From assembly GCA_963816985.1 (NCBI GenBank), contig CAWFMF010000004.1:4650001-4714000 (forward strand): 64,000 bases of DNA, given 5' to 3'. The stretch is from JAIVJM01 sp963816985 (GTDB lineage Bacteria > Acidobacteriota > Blastocatellia > Pyrinomonadales > Pyrinomonadaceae). Shown here one piece after another: positions 45,056 to 55,649 of the stretch (position 1 is the first letter of the stretch; every line of letters begins with the position of its first letter). The position numbers and the translations under genes were made by a program. Under the pieces are notes generated by a model. The model saw only the letters and a program-made list of their open reading frames with translations, was not told the DNA's origin and did no database searches.

Positions 45056-45589
45056 TCAACTCAAGTATCTTTTCATCAAGCCGGCCCACAGCCCCTGCGC
45101 TTTGAGGATCAGCTCGCAGACCTCGCGGACTGCGCCGGAGCCGCCGGGGAGGGTCGTGACGTAGTGCGCGGCGTCGCGTGTGTCGTGGGTGGCGTCGGCG
45201 ACGGCGACGCCGAGGCCGCAGCGGAGCATGAGGGGGATGTCGGTCACGTCGTCGCCGACGAAGGCGACCTCGTCCGCGTCGAAGCCTTCGGCGGAGAGGA
45301 GTTCTTCGAAGACTTCGATTTTGTTGAGCGCGCCCTGCCGGACGTGCGTGATGCCGAGGTCTTGGGCGCGGCGGACGACGGCGGACGATGTGCGCCCGGA
45401 GATGATGCCGGAGCGCAGGCCCGCGCGGTGCAGGAGCACGAGGCCGTGGCCGTCGCGCGTATGAAAACTCTTCTGCTCGTCCGCCTCGCCGACGAGCGTG
45501 ATGCGCCCGTCCGTCAGCACGCCGTCGCAGTCCAGCAGCAACAGTTTCACTCGCGCGGCGCGTCGCTCGACTTCGGCAGGTTCAAGCAT
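45056..45589 (-). CDS. kdsC: 3-deoxy-D-manno-octulosonate 8-phosphate phosphatase
   Basis: KdsC hydrolyses Kdo-8-P to Kdo for lipopolysaccharide. The 177-residue HAD protein lacks a cap domain and has the signature LLLDCDGVLTDG, the tetramer-forming hairpin SFHTRDGHGL, IISGRTSSAV, and AFVGDDVTDIPLM. It has the typical length. It lies downstream of the M1-like/TPR gene and kdsA on the same strand. No ribosome binding site is visible before ATG 45589; the bases just upstream belong to inverted repeat C. Confidence 0.95.
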   Translation of the reverse strand: MLEPAEVERRAARVKLLLLDCDGVLTDGRITLVGEADEQKSFHTRDGHGLVLLHRAGLRSGIISGRTSSAVVRRAQDLGITHVRQGALNKIEVFEELLSAEGFDADEVAFVGDDVTDIPLMLRCGLGVAVADATHDTRDAAHYVTTLPGGSGAVREVCELILKAQGLWAGLMKRYLS

Positions 45590-45596
45590 AAGAACA

Positions 45597-45668
45597 AGTA
45601 GCCGGTAGTCAATAGTCAGTAGTCAGTAGAAAAGCATTTCTTATGCTGACTACTGACTACTGGCTACT
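45597..45668. repeat. Heptad inverted repeat C (AGTAGTC words)
   Basis: The left arm (45597-45629) carries period-7 AGTCAGT copies and pairs with the right arm (45647-45668). About 14 bases are perfect, and about 21 pair with two mismatches. The repeat fills the gap between the stop of the M1-like gene and the kdsC start, leaving 3 and 7 bases either side. Confidence 0.88.
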
Positions 45669-45671
45669 GTT

Positions 45672-47987
45672 TCACCTCACCTCGAAGAATTGAATGTCGG
45701 AGAGCTTGAGCCCGGCGGGCGTGCGGGTGAAGACGAGCACCGCCGTCCCCGTCTGGTCTTTGCCGAGCGTCCGCACGGTGAGGGAGACATCGGCGGCGAC
45801 GCGGTTGCCGCCGACCTGCTCGGTGCGCAGCACGCGCGTCTGCCAGACTTCGGGCTGCGTGCCGACGATGCCCTTGGCGAAGTTGAGCAGCTCGCCCGGC
45901 ACGATGAGCGCGTCAATGTCCGTCCGCTTGCCGCCTCGGATGGCCGCGTCGAGCTGCGTGACGGCGGCCTTGACCTGCTCGTCAACGGCGGGCGCGGCGG
46001 CGGCTGCCGCCTCAGCCTTGAGACGCGCCGCGCGCGCGGCGAGCGTCGAGGCGTATTCGGCGTCAACGCGCACCGCCTCGTCGAAGTGCTTGGCCGCTTC
46101 AGCCGCGCGGTTGCGGCGCAGAGCGACTTCGCCGAGCCCGATGTTCGACCACGCGAGCGTCGCCGGAGTCGGCAGCGGGAGGGCGAGCGCGGCGCGGAAC
46201 TCTTTCTCGGCCTCGTCCAGTTTGTTCTGTTCGAGGAGCGCGCGGCCCAGAACGACGCGCGCCTCCTCTTTGCCGGGGACGCGCGCGAGGACTTCGCGGG
46301 CCAGCGCCTCGGCGCGCGCGGGCTGCTGCGCGCCGAGCTGCGTCCGCGCGTCGGCGATGGCCTGCTCGGCGTCCGGCGCTTTCGGCACCACGTCGTTCGA
46401 GTAGTCGAGCTGCGGGTAGAGCTTCTCCGGGTCAACTTCGACGCGGACGATCTTCGCCGCCGTCTGGAACTGCGCCTCGCCGAAGTCCTTCGCGGGGACG
46501 CGCACGACCGTGTTCAGACGCTCGCCGCGCTCGGTCGTCGCCTGCACCGTCACCTCCACGTCAATCGAGCCGAGGTTGCGCAACGCCGATGACCAGCCGC
46601 CCGCCTTCGGCTGCGGCAGGCCGACGAGGAGGTCTGTGTCGGTCGCCTGGTCGAAGAGTGTCGCCATGAGTCGTGTCAGACGCTCGCCGCCCGCCTCGGC
46701 GAGTGTGGCGCGCAGTCGCGCGAGCGAGACCGCGCCTTCGCGTGAGGCGTCGAACTCCCTGCGCAGCAGGGCGACGAACTGCTCGCGCCCCAGGGCGTTC
46801 ATCAGGAGCCGCCAGACGAGCGCGCCCTTGTTCGGAACGGAGTTGAAGTAGGTGTCGAAGGCGGGCGTGTGCTGCGAGAGCGGGGCGTCGCGGCGCGCGA
46901 TGGGCACGTAGAGGAGCGCCATCCGCATCCTCTCGGTGTCGGCCACTTCCCTGCCGAACTGCTTTTCAAGAAAGAGCGTCGCGAGCAAGCGCGCGAGCCC
47001 TTCGCGGACGACGCCGGAGCCCTCTTCCTGCACGCCCTTCGCGCCGCCGACCCAGAGGCGTGCGACCGACTCCGCGATGTGCAGCGCCGTCACCGAGTCG
47101 GGCTTCGTGCGGCGGAAGACGGCGTGGTCAACGAGAATCGTCCCTGCCATGTCGAACCCCGCGCCGCGCCGGACGCCGACGAGCCGGACGGGCGTGTCGG
47201 GCGCGGAGCCGAGCAAGGACGCGTAGAACATGCGCGCGGCGGCGGCCAGAGAGACGAGCGCCTCGGCCTCGCGGCGTTCGTCCGCGCCCGCGCCCGCCGC
47301 GAGCATGGCGCTCACGCCCCGCGCGTCGCCCGTGCCTTCGATGTTCTCCCACTTGCCCGTCAGGAAGAACGGCTGCGCGTTGAGCGTCTGCTCGAAGGCG
47401 TTGCCGTCCGACTTGCCGGTCGAGACGAAAGTCTCGCCGCTCGTCAGACCGTTGACCGTCAGTTTGAGCGGCGCGTAGTCGGCCCCGCGCGGCGCGACCG
47501 GCGTGTTCGGCATCGGATACCAGTACGAGAGCGGGAGAAGCTGCGCGCCCTCGTGCGAGAGCGAAGAGATGCCGGAGTTTTCGTTGACGGCCAAGCGGTA
47601 GTCGAAAGCGACTTGCACTGTGCCGCCGGGCTGGACGGGCGCGGGCAGAGTCACCTGCACCATCTGTAACTTGTTGCGCTCGTCGTTGCGCGAGGTGAAG
47701 CGCGCCTCCGCGCCGCCGACGCTCGTCGCGCTCAGCTTCGCTTCGGGGCTCAGGCGGACGGTGAAGGTGCGCCCGACGCCCGTGCCCACGTTGCGCGCCG
47801 AGAGCACGGCCCGCGTCGAGAGGGCACGCTCGGCGGAGGTGGCCGAAGCGGCGTCAGCCGTGATGTCGAAGCGCGTCACCTGCCACGCGGCGCGCGCCTC
47901 TTCGGGCTGCTGCGCGCGGGTGGTGGCGGCGACACACTGGAAGGTCAGGAGCCCGAAGGCGAGGAGCAAGCGGCGGAGTTTTATCAT
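45672..47987 (-). CDS. Exported M1-peptidase-like protein without HEXXH, with C-terminal TPRs
   Basis: The 771-residue protein starts with a signal peptide (MIKLRRLLLAFG, to about residue 26). Residues about 30-230 look like the M1 aminopeptidase N-terminal beta domain. The helical region that should carry the zinc site reads TALHIAESVARLWVGG, so HEXXH is replaced by HIAES and the downstream Glu is in VVREGLARLL. It is therefore probably catalytically dead. Residues about 530-680 contain TPR-like repeats (AEALAREVLARVPGKEEARV, DEAEKEFRAAL). The C-terminal domain resembles a small beta fold. Its ATG overlaps the kdsA stop (ATGA), so it is coupled to Kdo synthesis. Confidence 0.8.
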   Translation of the reverse strand: MIKLRRLLLAFGLLTFQCVAATTRAQQPEEARAAWQVTRFDITADAASATSAERALSTRAVLSARNVGTGVGRTFTVRLSPEAKLSATSVGGAEARFTSRNDERNKLQMVQVTLPAPVQPGGTVQVAFDYRLAVNENSGISSLSHEGAQLLPLSYWYPMPNTPVAPRGADYAPLKLTVNGLTSGETFVSTGKSDGNAFEQTLNAQPFFLTGKWENIEGTGDARGVSAMLAAGAGADERREAEALVSLAAAARMFYASLLGSAPDTPVRLVGVRRGAGFDMAGTILVDHAVFRRTKPDSVTALHIAESVARLWVGGAKGVQEEGSGVVREGLARLLATLFLEKQFGREVADTERMRMALLYVPIARRDAPLSQHTPAFDTYFNSVPNKGALVWRLLMNALGREQFVALLRREFDASREGAVSLARLRATLAEAGGERLTRLMATLFDQATDTDLLVGLPQPKAGGWSSALRNLGSIDVEVTVQATTERGERLNTVVRVPAKDFGEAQFQTAAKIVRVEVDPEKLYPQLDYSNDVVPKAPDAEQAIADARTQLGAQQPARAEALAREVLARVPGKEEARVVLGRALLEQNKLDEAEKEFRAALALPLPTPATLAWSNIGLGEVALRRNRAAEAAKHFDEAVRVDAEYASTLAARAARLKAEAAAAAAPAVDEQVKAAVTQLDAAIRGGKRTDIDALIVPGELLNFAKGIVGTQPEVWQTRVLRTEQVGGNRVAADVSLTVRTLGKDQTGTAVLVFTRTPAGLKLSDIQFFEVR

Positions 47988-48850
47988 TGTGTCTGGGTGC
48001 TGGCGGCGCGTTGGCCGACGAGTTCGTGGATGTCGCGCAGCATCGAGAGGAGATTCGAAAGGCGCGCGAGCGGCAGCGCGTTCGGCCCGTCCGAGAGAGC
48101 CCTTTCGGGGCAGTCGTGGACTTCCATGAAGACGGCGTCAACGCCGCAGGCCACACCGGCGCGTGCGAGCGGTTCGATGAACTCCGACTGCCCGCCGGTT
48201 GCATTTCCGAGCCCGCCCGGCAGTTGCAGGCTGTGCGTCACGTCGAAGACGACGGGCGCGCCGAAGCTTCTCATGACGGGGAAGGCGCGCATGTCCACGA
48301 CGAGGTTGTTGTAGCCGAACGTGTAGCCGCGCTCGGTCAGGAGGAGTTTTTCGCAGCCGGCGGCGCGCGCCTTCGAGACGATGTTGCGCGCGTCCTGCGG
48401 CGCGAGGAACTGCCCCTTCTTGACGTTGACGGCGCGGCCCGTCCGCGCGGCGGCGACGATGAGGTCGGTCTGTCTTGAGAGGAAGGCGGGGATTTGCAGA
48501 ACGTCCGCGACCTCCGCCACCCGTTCCACTTGAGAGACATCGTGGATGTCCGTCAGAACGGGGAGGCCCGTCTCGCCTTTGACGGCGCGGAGCGCGTCGA
48601 GCGCGTCGGCTGTCCCGATGCCTCGGAACGACTCGTGCGACGAGCGGTTGGCCTTGTCGAAGGAGGCTTTGAAAACGTAGTCGAGCCCCGCGTCCCGCGC
48701 GCGCTTCTGACACTCGCGCGCCATCAACAGGACGTGCTCGCGCGACTCGACGACGCACGGCCCGGCGATGATGGTCAAACGACCGTCGCCGAAAGTCGCG
48801 TCGCCGACGCGGAAAGATTTAATGGGCTCCGTCAATACTTCATCACTCAC
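47984..48850 (-). CDS. kdsA: 3-deoxy-D-manno-octulosonate 8-phosphate synthase
   Basis: KdsA condenses arabinose-5-phosphate with PEP to Kdo-8-P. The 288-residue protein has IIAGPCVVESREH, FKASFDKANRSS, GLPVLTDIHDVSQV, FLSRQTDL, NVKKGQFLAPQD, LLTERGYTFGYNNLVVDM, DVTHSLQLPG, and FMEVHDCPERALSDGPN. This is the classic KdsA sequence with a Cys in the DCPERA region; the metal ligand pattern suggests the Cys-containing, metal-dependent class, since IAGPCVVES has the conserved Cys. The start is GTG 48850 with GGAAGGGAA about a dozen bases upstream. Confidence 0.96.
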   Translation of the reverse strand: MSDEVLTEPIKSFRVGDATFGDGRLTIIAGPCVVESREHVLLMARECQKRARDAGLDYVFKASFDKANRSSHESFRGIGTADALDALRAVKGETGLPVLTDIHDVSQVERVAEVADVLQIPAFLSRQTDLIVAAARTGRAVNVKKGQFLAPQDARNIVSKARAAGCEKLLLTERGYTFGYNNLVVDMRAFPVMRSFGAPVVFDVTHSLQLPGGLGNATGGQSEFIEPLARAGVACGVDAVFMEVHDCPERALSDGPNALPLARLSNLLSMLRDIHELVGQRAASTQTQ

Positions 48851-48868
48851 TAAATTTTGATTCCCTTC

Positions 48869-51124
<2,256 letters not shown>

Positions 51125-51135
51125 ATAATAAAGTC

Positions 51136-51207
51136 AGAAGTCAGAACGATGAACGATGAACTGAGAGACAAGGGGTCTTCAGCTCATCGTTCATCGTTCT
51201 GACTTCT
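51136..51207. repeat. Heptad inverted repeat D (GAACGAT words)
   Basis: The arms 51136-51162 and 51181-51207 are complementary over 24 perfect bases, then one mismatch. The left side continues as AGTCAGA copies of period 7. It occupies the gap between the kinase start (11 bases away) and the stop of the small acidic gene (9 bases away). Its arm sequence is the same as repeat E. Confidence 0.92.
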
Positions 51208-51216
51208 GCGTTTCAG

Positions 51217-51384
51217 TCACTCCGTATTCGGGTTCGTTTCCTGCTTGACCTCTTCGCTCTCAGGGTTCTCGACGCCGGGAAGGGTCGGCGTCTTGCCTTC
51301 GATTTTTTCCGTCGGGCTCAGGAGTTCGGAGGTGTCGTCCGTGTCCTGCGCCTGTGCCATTCCGAGTTCGTTCTCGCTCATCAT
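51217..51384 (-). CDS. Small acidic protein, 55 residues
   Basis: A short frame starts MMSENELGMAQAQ and ends with TGA at 51217. AAGGGG precedes the start with good spacing (ATG 51384 or 51381). The product is strongly acidic (Asp/Glu and Asn/Pro/Thr rich) with no membrane span and few aromatic residues, so it is probably disordered. It is sandwiched between pyrG and the kinase on the same strand with only short gaps. A function cannot be given. The clear ribosome site and flush fit between neighbours support a real gene. Confidence 0.6.
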   Translation of the reverse strand: MMSENELGMAQAQDTDDTSELLSPTEKIEGKTPTLPGVENPESEEVKQETNPNTE

Positions 51385-51416
51385 GTTCCCCTTTTTATTA
51401 ATTGAGATTCTTAATT

Positions 51417-53129
51417 TCAGTCGTCCCCGGCCACGACCTGCGCGCGCTCGTGCGAGGCGGACTCGCCCTCGCCCGCGCCCTCGACCGAAGAAGCCTCGTC
51501 GCGCATACGATTACGGTAAGCCGCCTCGACGAAAGATGCAAACAGCGGATGCGGGGCGAGCGGCTTGGACTTGTATTCGGGATGAAACTGGCAGCCGAGG
51601 AACCACGGGTGCGCGTCGCGCGCCAATTCGACCATCTCGATGAAGCGACCGTCGGTCGAGACGCCGCCGAAGACCAGCCCGGCGCGCTCCAACTGCTCGC
51701 GGAACTCCGGGTTGAACTCGTAGCGGTGGCGGTGTCGCTCGCTCATCATTTCGCGGTCGCCGTAGACCTCGCGCGCGAGACTGCCCGGCGCAAGCTCGCA
51801 ATCCCAGGAGCCGAGCCGCATCGTCCCGCCCATCTCCTCGACGCCGACGAGGTCGCGGAGCTTGAAGATGACGGGGAACGAAGTGTCCGGGTCGAACTCG
51901 GTCGAGTCCGCGCCCGCGAGGCCGCAGACCGCGCGCGCGTATTCGATGACCGCCGTCTGCATCCCCAAGCAGATGCCGAAGTAGGGCGTGCGCGAGCGGC
52001 GCGCGTAGTTGATGGCGCGAATCATCCCGGCGACGCCGCGCTTGCCGAAGCCGCCGGGCACGAGGATGGCGTCGAAGTCGCGCAGGCGCTCCTCGAAGTC
52101 CTCGCCCATCAGACTCTCGGACTCGACCCAGCGGACGGAGACCTTCAAGTTGTTTGCCACGCCGCCGTGCGTCAAAGCCTCGCGCAGAGATTTATAAGAG
52201 TCTTCCAGCTCGACGTACTTGCCGACGATGCCGATGGTCACCGCGCCCCTCGAAGGGTCTTTGATGGTCGCCACCAGCTCGCGCCAGCGCGTGAGGTCGC
52301 TCTGCGGCGCACGCTCTTGCAGGCCGAGCGAGTTGACAATCAAATCGTCTAAGCCCTGTTCGTGGAAGGCGAGAGGGACTTCGTAGATGGTCGCCACGTC
52401 CTCGGCGGAGATGACGGCGTGCTCCTTGACGTTGCAGAAGAGCGCGATCTTCGAGCGCAGCTCGCGCGGCAGCGGTCGCTCCGAGCGGCAGAGGAGGATG
52501 TCCACGGCGATGCCGATTTCGCGGAGGTCGCGGACGGAGTGCTGCGTCGGCTTCGTCTTCAACTCCCCGGCGGCGGCGATGTAGGGGACGAGCGTGAGGT
52601 GGATGAAGAGCGCGCCGTTCTCATGATTCTGCCGCTCCTCGTTCCCCATCTGGCGGATGGCTTCGAGGAACGGCAAGGATTCGATGTCGCCGACCGTGCC
52701 GCCGATTTCGACGATGACGACATCGGTCTCGTCCTTCTCGGCCACGGCGCGCACGGCCCGCTTGATTTCGTCCGTGACGTGCGGGATGACCTGAATCGTC
52801 TTGCCGAGGTAGTCGCCGCGCCGCTCCTTCTCGATGACGGAGAGATAAATCCGACCCGTCGTCCAGTTGTTGCCTTGCGCGAGCCGCGCGTGCGTGAAGC
52901 GTTCGTAGTGGCCGAGGTCGAGGTCGGTCTCCGCGCCGTCGTCGGTGACGAAGACCTCGCCGTGCTGGAACGGCGACATCGTTCCGGGGTCTACGTTGAT
53001 GTAAGGGTCGAGCTTGATGAGCGAGACGCTCAACCCCCTCGACTCCAAAAGGCAGCCGATGGACGAGGCCGCCAGCCCCTTGCCGAGACTCGAAACCACA
53101 CCGCCCGTCACGAAAATGTATTTAGGCAT
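51417..53129 (-). CDS. pyrG: CTP synthase
   Basis: CTP synthase aminates UTP with glutamine nitrogen. The start ATG 53129 follows GGAGGGG. The extra upstream frame is ignored. The 570-residue protein has the synthetase domain (MPKYIFVTGGVVSSLGKGL, DPYINVDPGTMSPFQHGEVFVTDDG, GTVGDIESLPFLEAIRQ) and the glutamine amidotransferase domain with the GICLGMQ nucleophile cysteine and the FHPEYKSKP histidine and Glu. It is slightly longer than the usual 535-550 residues because of a C-terminal tail. It supplies CTP, the cosubstrate of KdsB encoded about 400 bases upstream. Confidence 0.97.
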   Translation of the reverse strand: MPKYIFVTGGVVSSLGKGLAASSIGCLLESRGLSVSLIKLDPYINVDPGTMSPFQHGEVFVTDDGAETDLDLGHYERFTHARLAQGNNWTTGRIYLSVIEKERRGDYLGKTIQVIPHVTDEIKRAVRAVAEKDETDVVIVEIGGTVGDIESLPFLEAIRQMGNEERQNHENGALFIHLTLVPYIAAAGELKTKPTQHSVRDLREIGIAVDILLCRSERPLPRELRSKIALFCNVKEHAVISAEDVATIYEVPLAFHEQGLDDLIVNSLGLQERAPQSDLTRWRELVATIKDPSRGAVTIGIVGKYVELEDSYKSLREALTHGGVANNLKVSVRWVESESLMGEDFEERLRDFDAILVPGGFGKRGVAGMIRAINYARRSRTPYFGICLGMQTAVIEYARAVCGLAGADSTEFDPDTSFPVIFKLRDLVGVEEMGGTMRLGSWDCELAPGSLAREVYGDREMMSERHRHRYEFNPEFREQLERAGLVFGGVSTDGRFIEMVELARDAHPWFLGCQFHPEYKSKPLAPHPLFASFVEAAYRNRMRDEASSVEGAGEGESASHERAQVVAGDD

Positions 53130-53153
53130 CGTCCCCTCCAAAGTCCGCTTCAA

Positions 53154-53471
53154 TCAAGTTCTCGGTTGACCGTTAACGTCTCCGCCAGCGTCTTCTTCAT
53201 CGTCGCCGTTATCGTCGCCGTCCGCGTGCTCGTTCTCGTTGTAGAACCCGGCGCGCAAGTCCTGCTGCACGGCGACCGACTTCTCCGTGCCCGGCTCAAG
53301 AATCCTCTGCAACCCGATGACGCTCGCGCTCAATCCGCCCGGCCCCTCCTGCACGCGCCGCTCGAACTCCTCGGCGCTAATCGGCTTCCGTGTCTTGCCG
53401 AGCTGCGAGAGGCCGACGATTGCGCCGACGACCACCAGCAAGATTAATCCGAGTCCGATCCAGTCGCCCAT
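53154..53471 (-). CDS. Small membrane-anchored acidic protein
   Basis: The 105-residue protein has one N-terminal hydrophobic span (about residues 4-22, GLGLILLVVVGAIVGL). Then comes a cytosolic region with an ISAEEFERRVQEGPGGLS segment and a very acidic tail (DDEEDAGGDVNG). I recognise no domain. It lies between kdsB and pyrG on the same strand. ATG 53471 has no Shine-Dalgarno; the repeat E arm ends 13 bases upstream. The reading frame and coding bias look genuine. Confidence 0.6.
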   Translation of the reverse strand: MGDWIGLGLILLVVVGAIVGLSQLGKTRKPISAEEFERRVQEGPGGLSASVIGLQRILEPGTEKSVAVQQDLRAGFYNENEHADGDDNGDDEEDAGGDVNGQPRT

Positions 53472-53484
53472 AATTTTAGAAGTC

Positions 53485-53570
53485 AGAAGTCAGAACGATG
53501 AACGATGAACTATTAAAGACAAAAAGCGAAGGCAGTTGTTTTTAGTTCATCGTTCATCGTTCTGACTTCT
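53485..53570. repeat. Heptad inverted repeat E (GAACGAT words), perfect 27-bp arms
   Basis: The arms 53485-53511 and 53544-53570 are exact reverse complements. The core is GAACGATGAACGATGAAC, a period-7 repeat. The right arm includes the TGA of kdsB and encodes its last residues. The left arm ends 13 bases before the start of the next gene. Arm sequence is almost identical to repeat D, 2.3 kb away. Confidence 0.95.
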
Positions 53571-54375
53571 GCGTTTCCCCTTCTAAGGTCGCGCGGACGC
53601 GTTCGAGGTCTTCGGCGGTGTCTACGCCGATTGACTGCGCCGCCGTCTCGACGACCACAATCCGGTGGCCGCGTTCCAGCACGCGCAGTTGTTCGAGCGC
53701 TTCGGCGCGTTCGAGTTCGGTCTGGGGCCAGCCCGCGTATTCTAACAAAAAGGCGCGACGGTACACATAAAGCCCGGTGTGCTTGCGAAAGAGCGCGAGC
53801 AACGCGGGCTCTGCGGCGAGCGCCGCTTCGAGCGAGCCGTGGCGGCGCACGGCCTCGCGCGGATAAGGCACGGGCGAGCGCGAAAAGTAGAGCGCACGGC
53901 CTCGCTCGTCCGAGACGACTTTAACCACGTCGGGACTCAAAACATCCGCCGCCGCTTCGATGCTCTCGCACGTCGTCGCCACTGAGGCGTTCGAATCGGA
54001 GAGCAGAGCTTCGATTGCCAGCTCAATCGTCTGCGGCGCAATCAAAGGCTCGTCGCCCTGCACGTTGACGATGATTTCGGCTTCGATTTGCGCAGCGGCT
54101 TCGGCCAGACGGTCGCTGCCCGAAGCGTGTTCGGGGCTCGTCATCAAGGCTTCGTGGCCGGCGTCCGTAACGGCGCGGAGAATCCTCTCGTCGTCGGTGG
54201 CGACGACGGCGCGCGAGACCCCGCGGGCCGCGAGGGCGCGCTCGACGACGTGCAAGACCATCGGACGCCCGCCGATTTCCAGAAGGGGTTTACCGGGCAA
54301 ACGGCTCGAAGCGTAACGCGCGGGGATGACGGCAACGATTGTCGGGGACGTGGGCGGTGAGTCCGTGTGGTTCAC
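53554..54375 (-). CDS. kdsB: CMP-Kdo synthetase
   Basis: KdsB activates Kdo with CTP for transfer to lipid A. The 273-residue protein has AVIPARYASSRLPGKPLLEIGG, GHEALMTSPEHASGSDRLAEA, and IIVNVQGDEPLI, matching the family. The C-terminus ends QKSER, and these residues are translated from repeat E. The start is GTG 54375 with no ribosome binding site; another heptad repeat (F) lies upstream. The pairing with pyrG and kdsA/kdsC in the same stretch gives a nearly complete Kdo pathway; only arabinose-5-phosphate isomerase is missing from the window. Confidence 0.94.
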   Translation of the reverse strand: MNHTDSPPTSPTIVAVIPARYASSRLPGKPLLEIGGRPMVLHVVERALAARGVSRAVVATDDERILRAVTDAGHEALMTSPEHASGSDRLAEAAAQIEAEIIVNVQGDEPLIAPQTIELAIEALLSDSNASVATTCESIEAAADVLSPDVVKVVSDERGRALYFSRSPVPYPREAVRRHGSLEAALAAEPALLALFRKHTGLYVYRRAFLLEYAGWPQTELERAEALEQLRVLERGHRIVVVETAAQSIGVDTAEDLERVRATLEGETQKSER

Positions 54376-54393
54376 GGGGCTACAACATAACAG

Positions 54394-54555
54394 AAAAGCC
54401 GTGACAGGTAAACCATGACGGGTGACAGGAAAAAGCCGTCACCCGTGACAGGTGACAGGTGACGAGAAAGAACTGTTTTTCTCCAATCACGGTTTACGGT
54501 TTACGGTTCACGGCTTTCTCTCTTGTCACCTGTCACTTGTCACGGTTTACGGTCG
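54394..54555. repeat. Heptad inverted repeat F (GTGACAG and GTTTACG words), composite
   Basis: This is a large composite of GTGACAG, GGTGACAG and GTTTACG words. Arms 54443-54470 and 54514-54545 pair almost throughout (GTGACAGGTGACAGG against CCTGTCACTTGTCAC-type), with outer words AAAGCCGTGAC and CGTGACAGG repeated. It lies between divergent starts (kdsB minus, cysK plus). It shares its words with repeat A. Confidence 0.85.
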
Positions 54556-54634
54556 TGGGCTACCATGCGGCCATCTCGTTAATTCTAATTCCATGAGTTC
54601 GCCGACGCCTTCAACTTGCCGGGACAGAGGTTCG

Positions 54635-55558
54635 ATGCCGCTCGCCGCCGCCGAAAGCATCCTTGAGCTGGTCGGGCGCACGCCGCTCCTGCATCTGGCG
54701 CGTTTCGCGCCCGCGCCGCACGCCGGAGTCTACGCCAAGCTCGAATACATGAACCCCGGCGGCTCGGTCAAAGACCGCGCGGCGCTCGGCATGATTCTCG
54801 ACGCCGAGCGGCGCGGCGTCCTCCAACCGGGCTCGACCATCATCGAGCCGACCGCCGGGAACACAGGGATAGGGCTCGCGCTCGTCGGCGCGGCGCGCGG
54901 CTACCGCGTCGTCCTCTGCGTCCCCGAAGGCTACTCGCGCGAGAAGATGAAGATCATGGAGGCGCTCGGCGGTCGCGTCGAGTACGTCCCGGCGGAGGAA
55001 GGGATGCAGGGCGCGGTTGACCGCGCGCAGGAACTCGCGGCGGAGACGCCCGGCAGCTTCGTCCCGCAGCAGTTCGAGAACCCGGCCAACCCGACTTACC
55101 ACGAAGAGACGACCGCCTGCGAAATCATCGAACAGATGGAGTCGCGCGTGGATGCCGTCGTCCTCGGCGTCGGCTCCGCAGGCTCTTTCACCGGCATCGC
55201 GCGCGCGATTAAGAAGCTCAACCCGGAGTTGCTCTGCTTTCTGGTCGAGCCGACGGGCTCGATTCTCGGCGGCGGCGCGCCGGGCTTCTACCGCCTCGAA
55301 GGCATCGGCCAGAGGGAGTTCATTCCGCCGAACCTCGACCGCTCGATGGCCGACGAAGTCATCGCCATTTCAGACCAGGAGGCTTTCGCCACCGTCCGCC
55401 GTCTCGCCGCCACCGAGGGCGTGCTCGTCGGCGGCTCTTCAGGCGCGGCTGCCGCCGCCGCACTACAAGTCGCCGCCCGCCTCGGCGAAGCCAAACGCGT
55501 CGTCACGCTCTTCCCCGACGGGGCCGAGCGTTACATGAGTCAGGGAATCTTCGATTAG
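54635..55558 (+). CDS. cysK: Cysteine synthase family (CysK/CysM-like)
   Basis: A PLP enzyme that makes cysteine from O-acetylserine (or related substrates) and sulfide. The protein is 307 residues from ATG 54635, which has AGAGG upstream; ATG 54593 would add 14 residues. The Lys that binds PLP is in NPGGSVKDRAAL, the substrate loop is TAGNTGIGLAL, and the phosphate-binding loop is GVGSAGSFTGI (the usual GTGGT is replaced by GVGSAG). The C-terminus has SDQEAFATVRRLAATEGVLVGGSSGAAA. It precedes the cystathionine gene, which suggests sulfur amino acid or transsulfuration metabolism, and it could instead be a cystathionine beta-synthase. Confidence 0.88.
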   Translation: MPLAAAESILELVGRTPLLHLARFAPAPHAGVYAKLEYMNPGGSVKDRAALGMILDAERRGVLQPGSTIIEPTAGNTGIGLALVGAARGYRVVLCVPEGYSREKMKIMEALGGRVEYVPAEEGMQGAVDRAQELAAETPGSFVPQQFENPANPTYHEETTACEIIEQMESRVDAVVLGVGSAGSFTGIARAIKKLNPELLCFLVEPTGSILGGGAPGFYRLEGIGQREFIPPNLDRSMADEVIAISDQEAFATVRRLAATEGVLVGGSSGAAAAAALQVAARLGEAKRVVTLFPDGAERYMSQGIFD

Positions 55559-55568
55559 TTTTCAGTAT

Positions 55569-55649
55569 CCAGTTTTCAGTTTTCAGCAAACGGGTGATGA
55601 ACCTCGAACTGCTTTAACTGAAAACTAAAAACTGAAAACTGAAAACTGG
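55569..55649. repeat. Heptad inverted repeat G (AAAACTG words)
   Basis: Perfect 18-base arms lie at 55569-55586 and 55632-55649 (CCAGTTTTCAGTTTTCAG and its complement), period 7. It fills the whole gap between the cysK stop and the next start, leaving 10 and 5 bases. Anything transcribed into the downstream gene would carry the hairpin in its leader. Confidence 0.93.
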
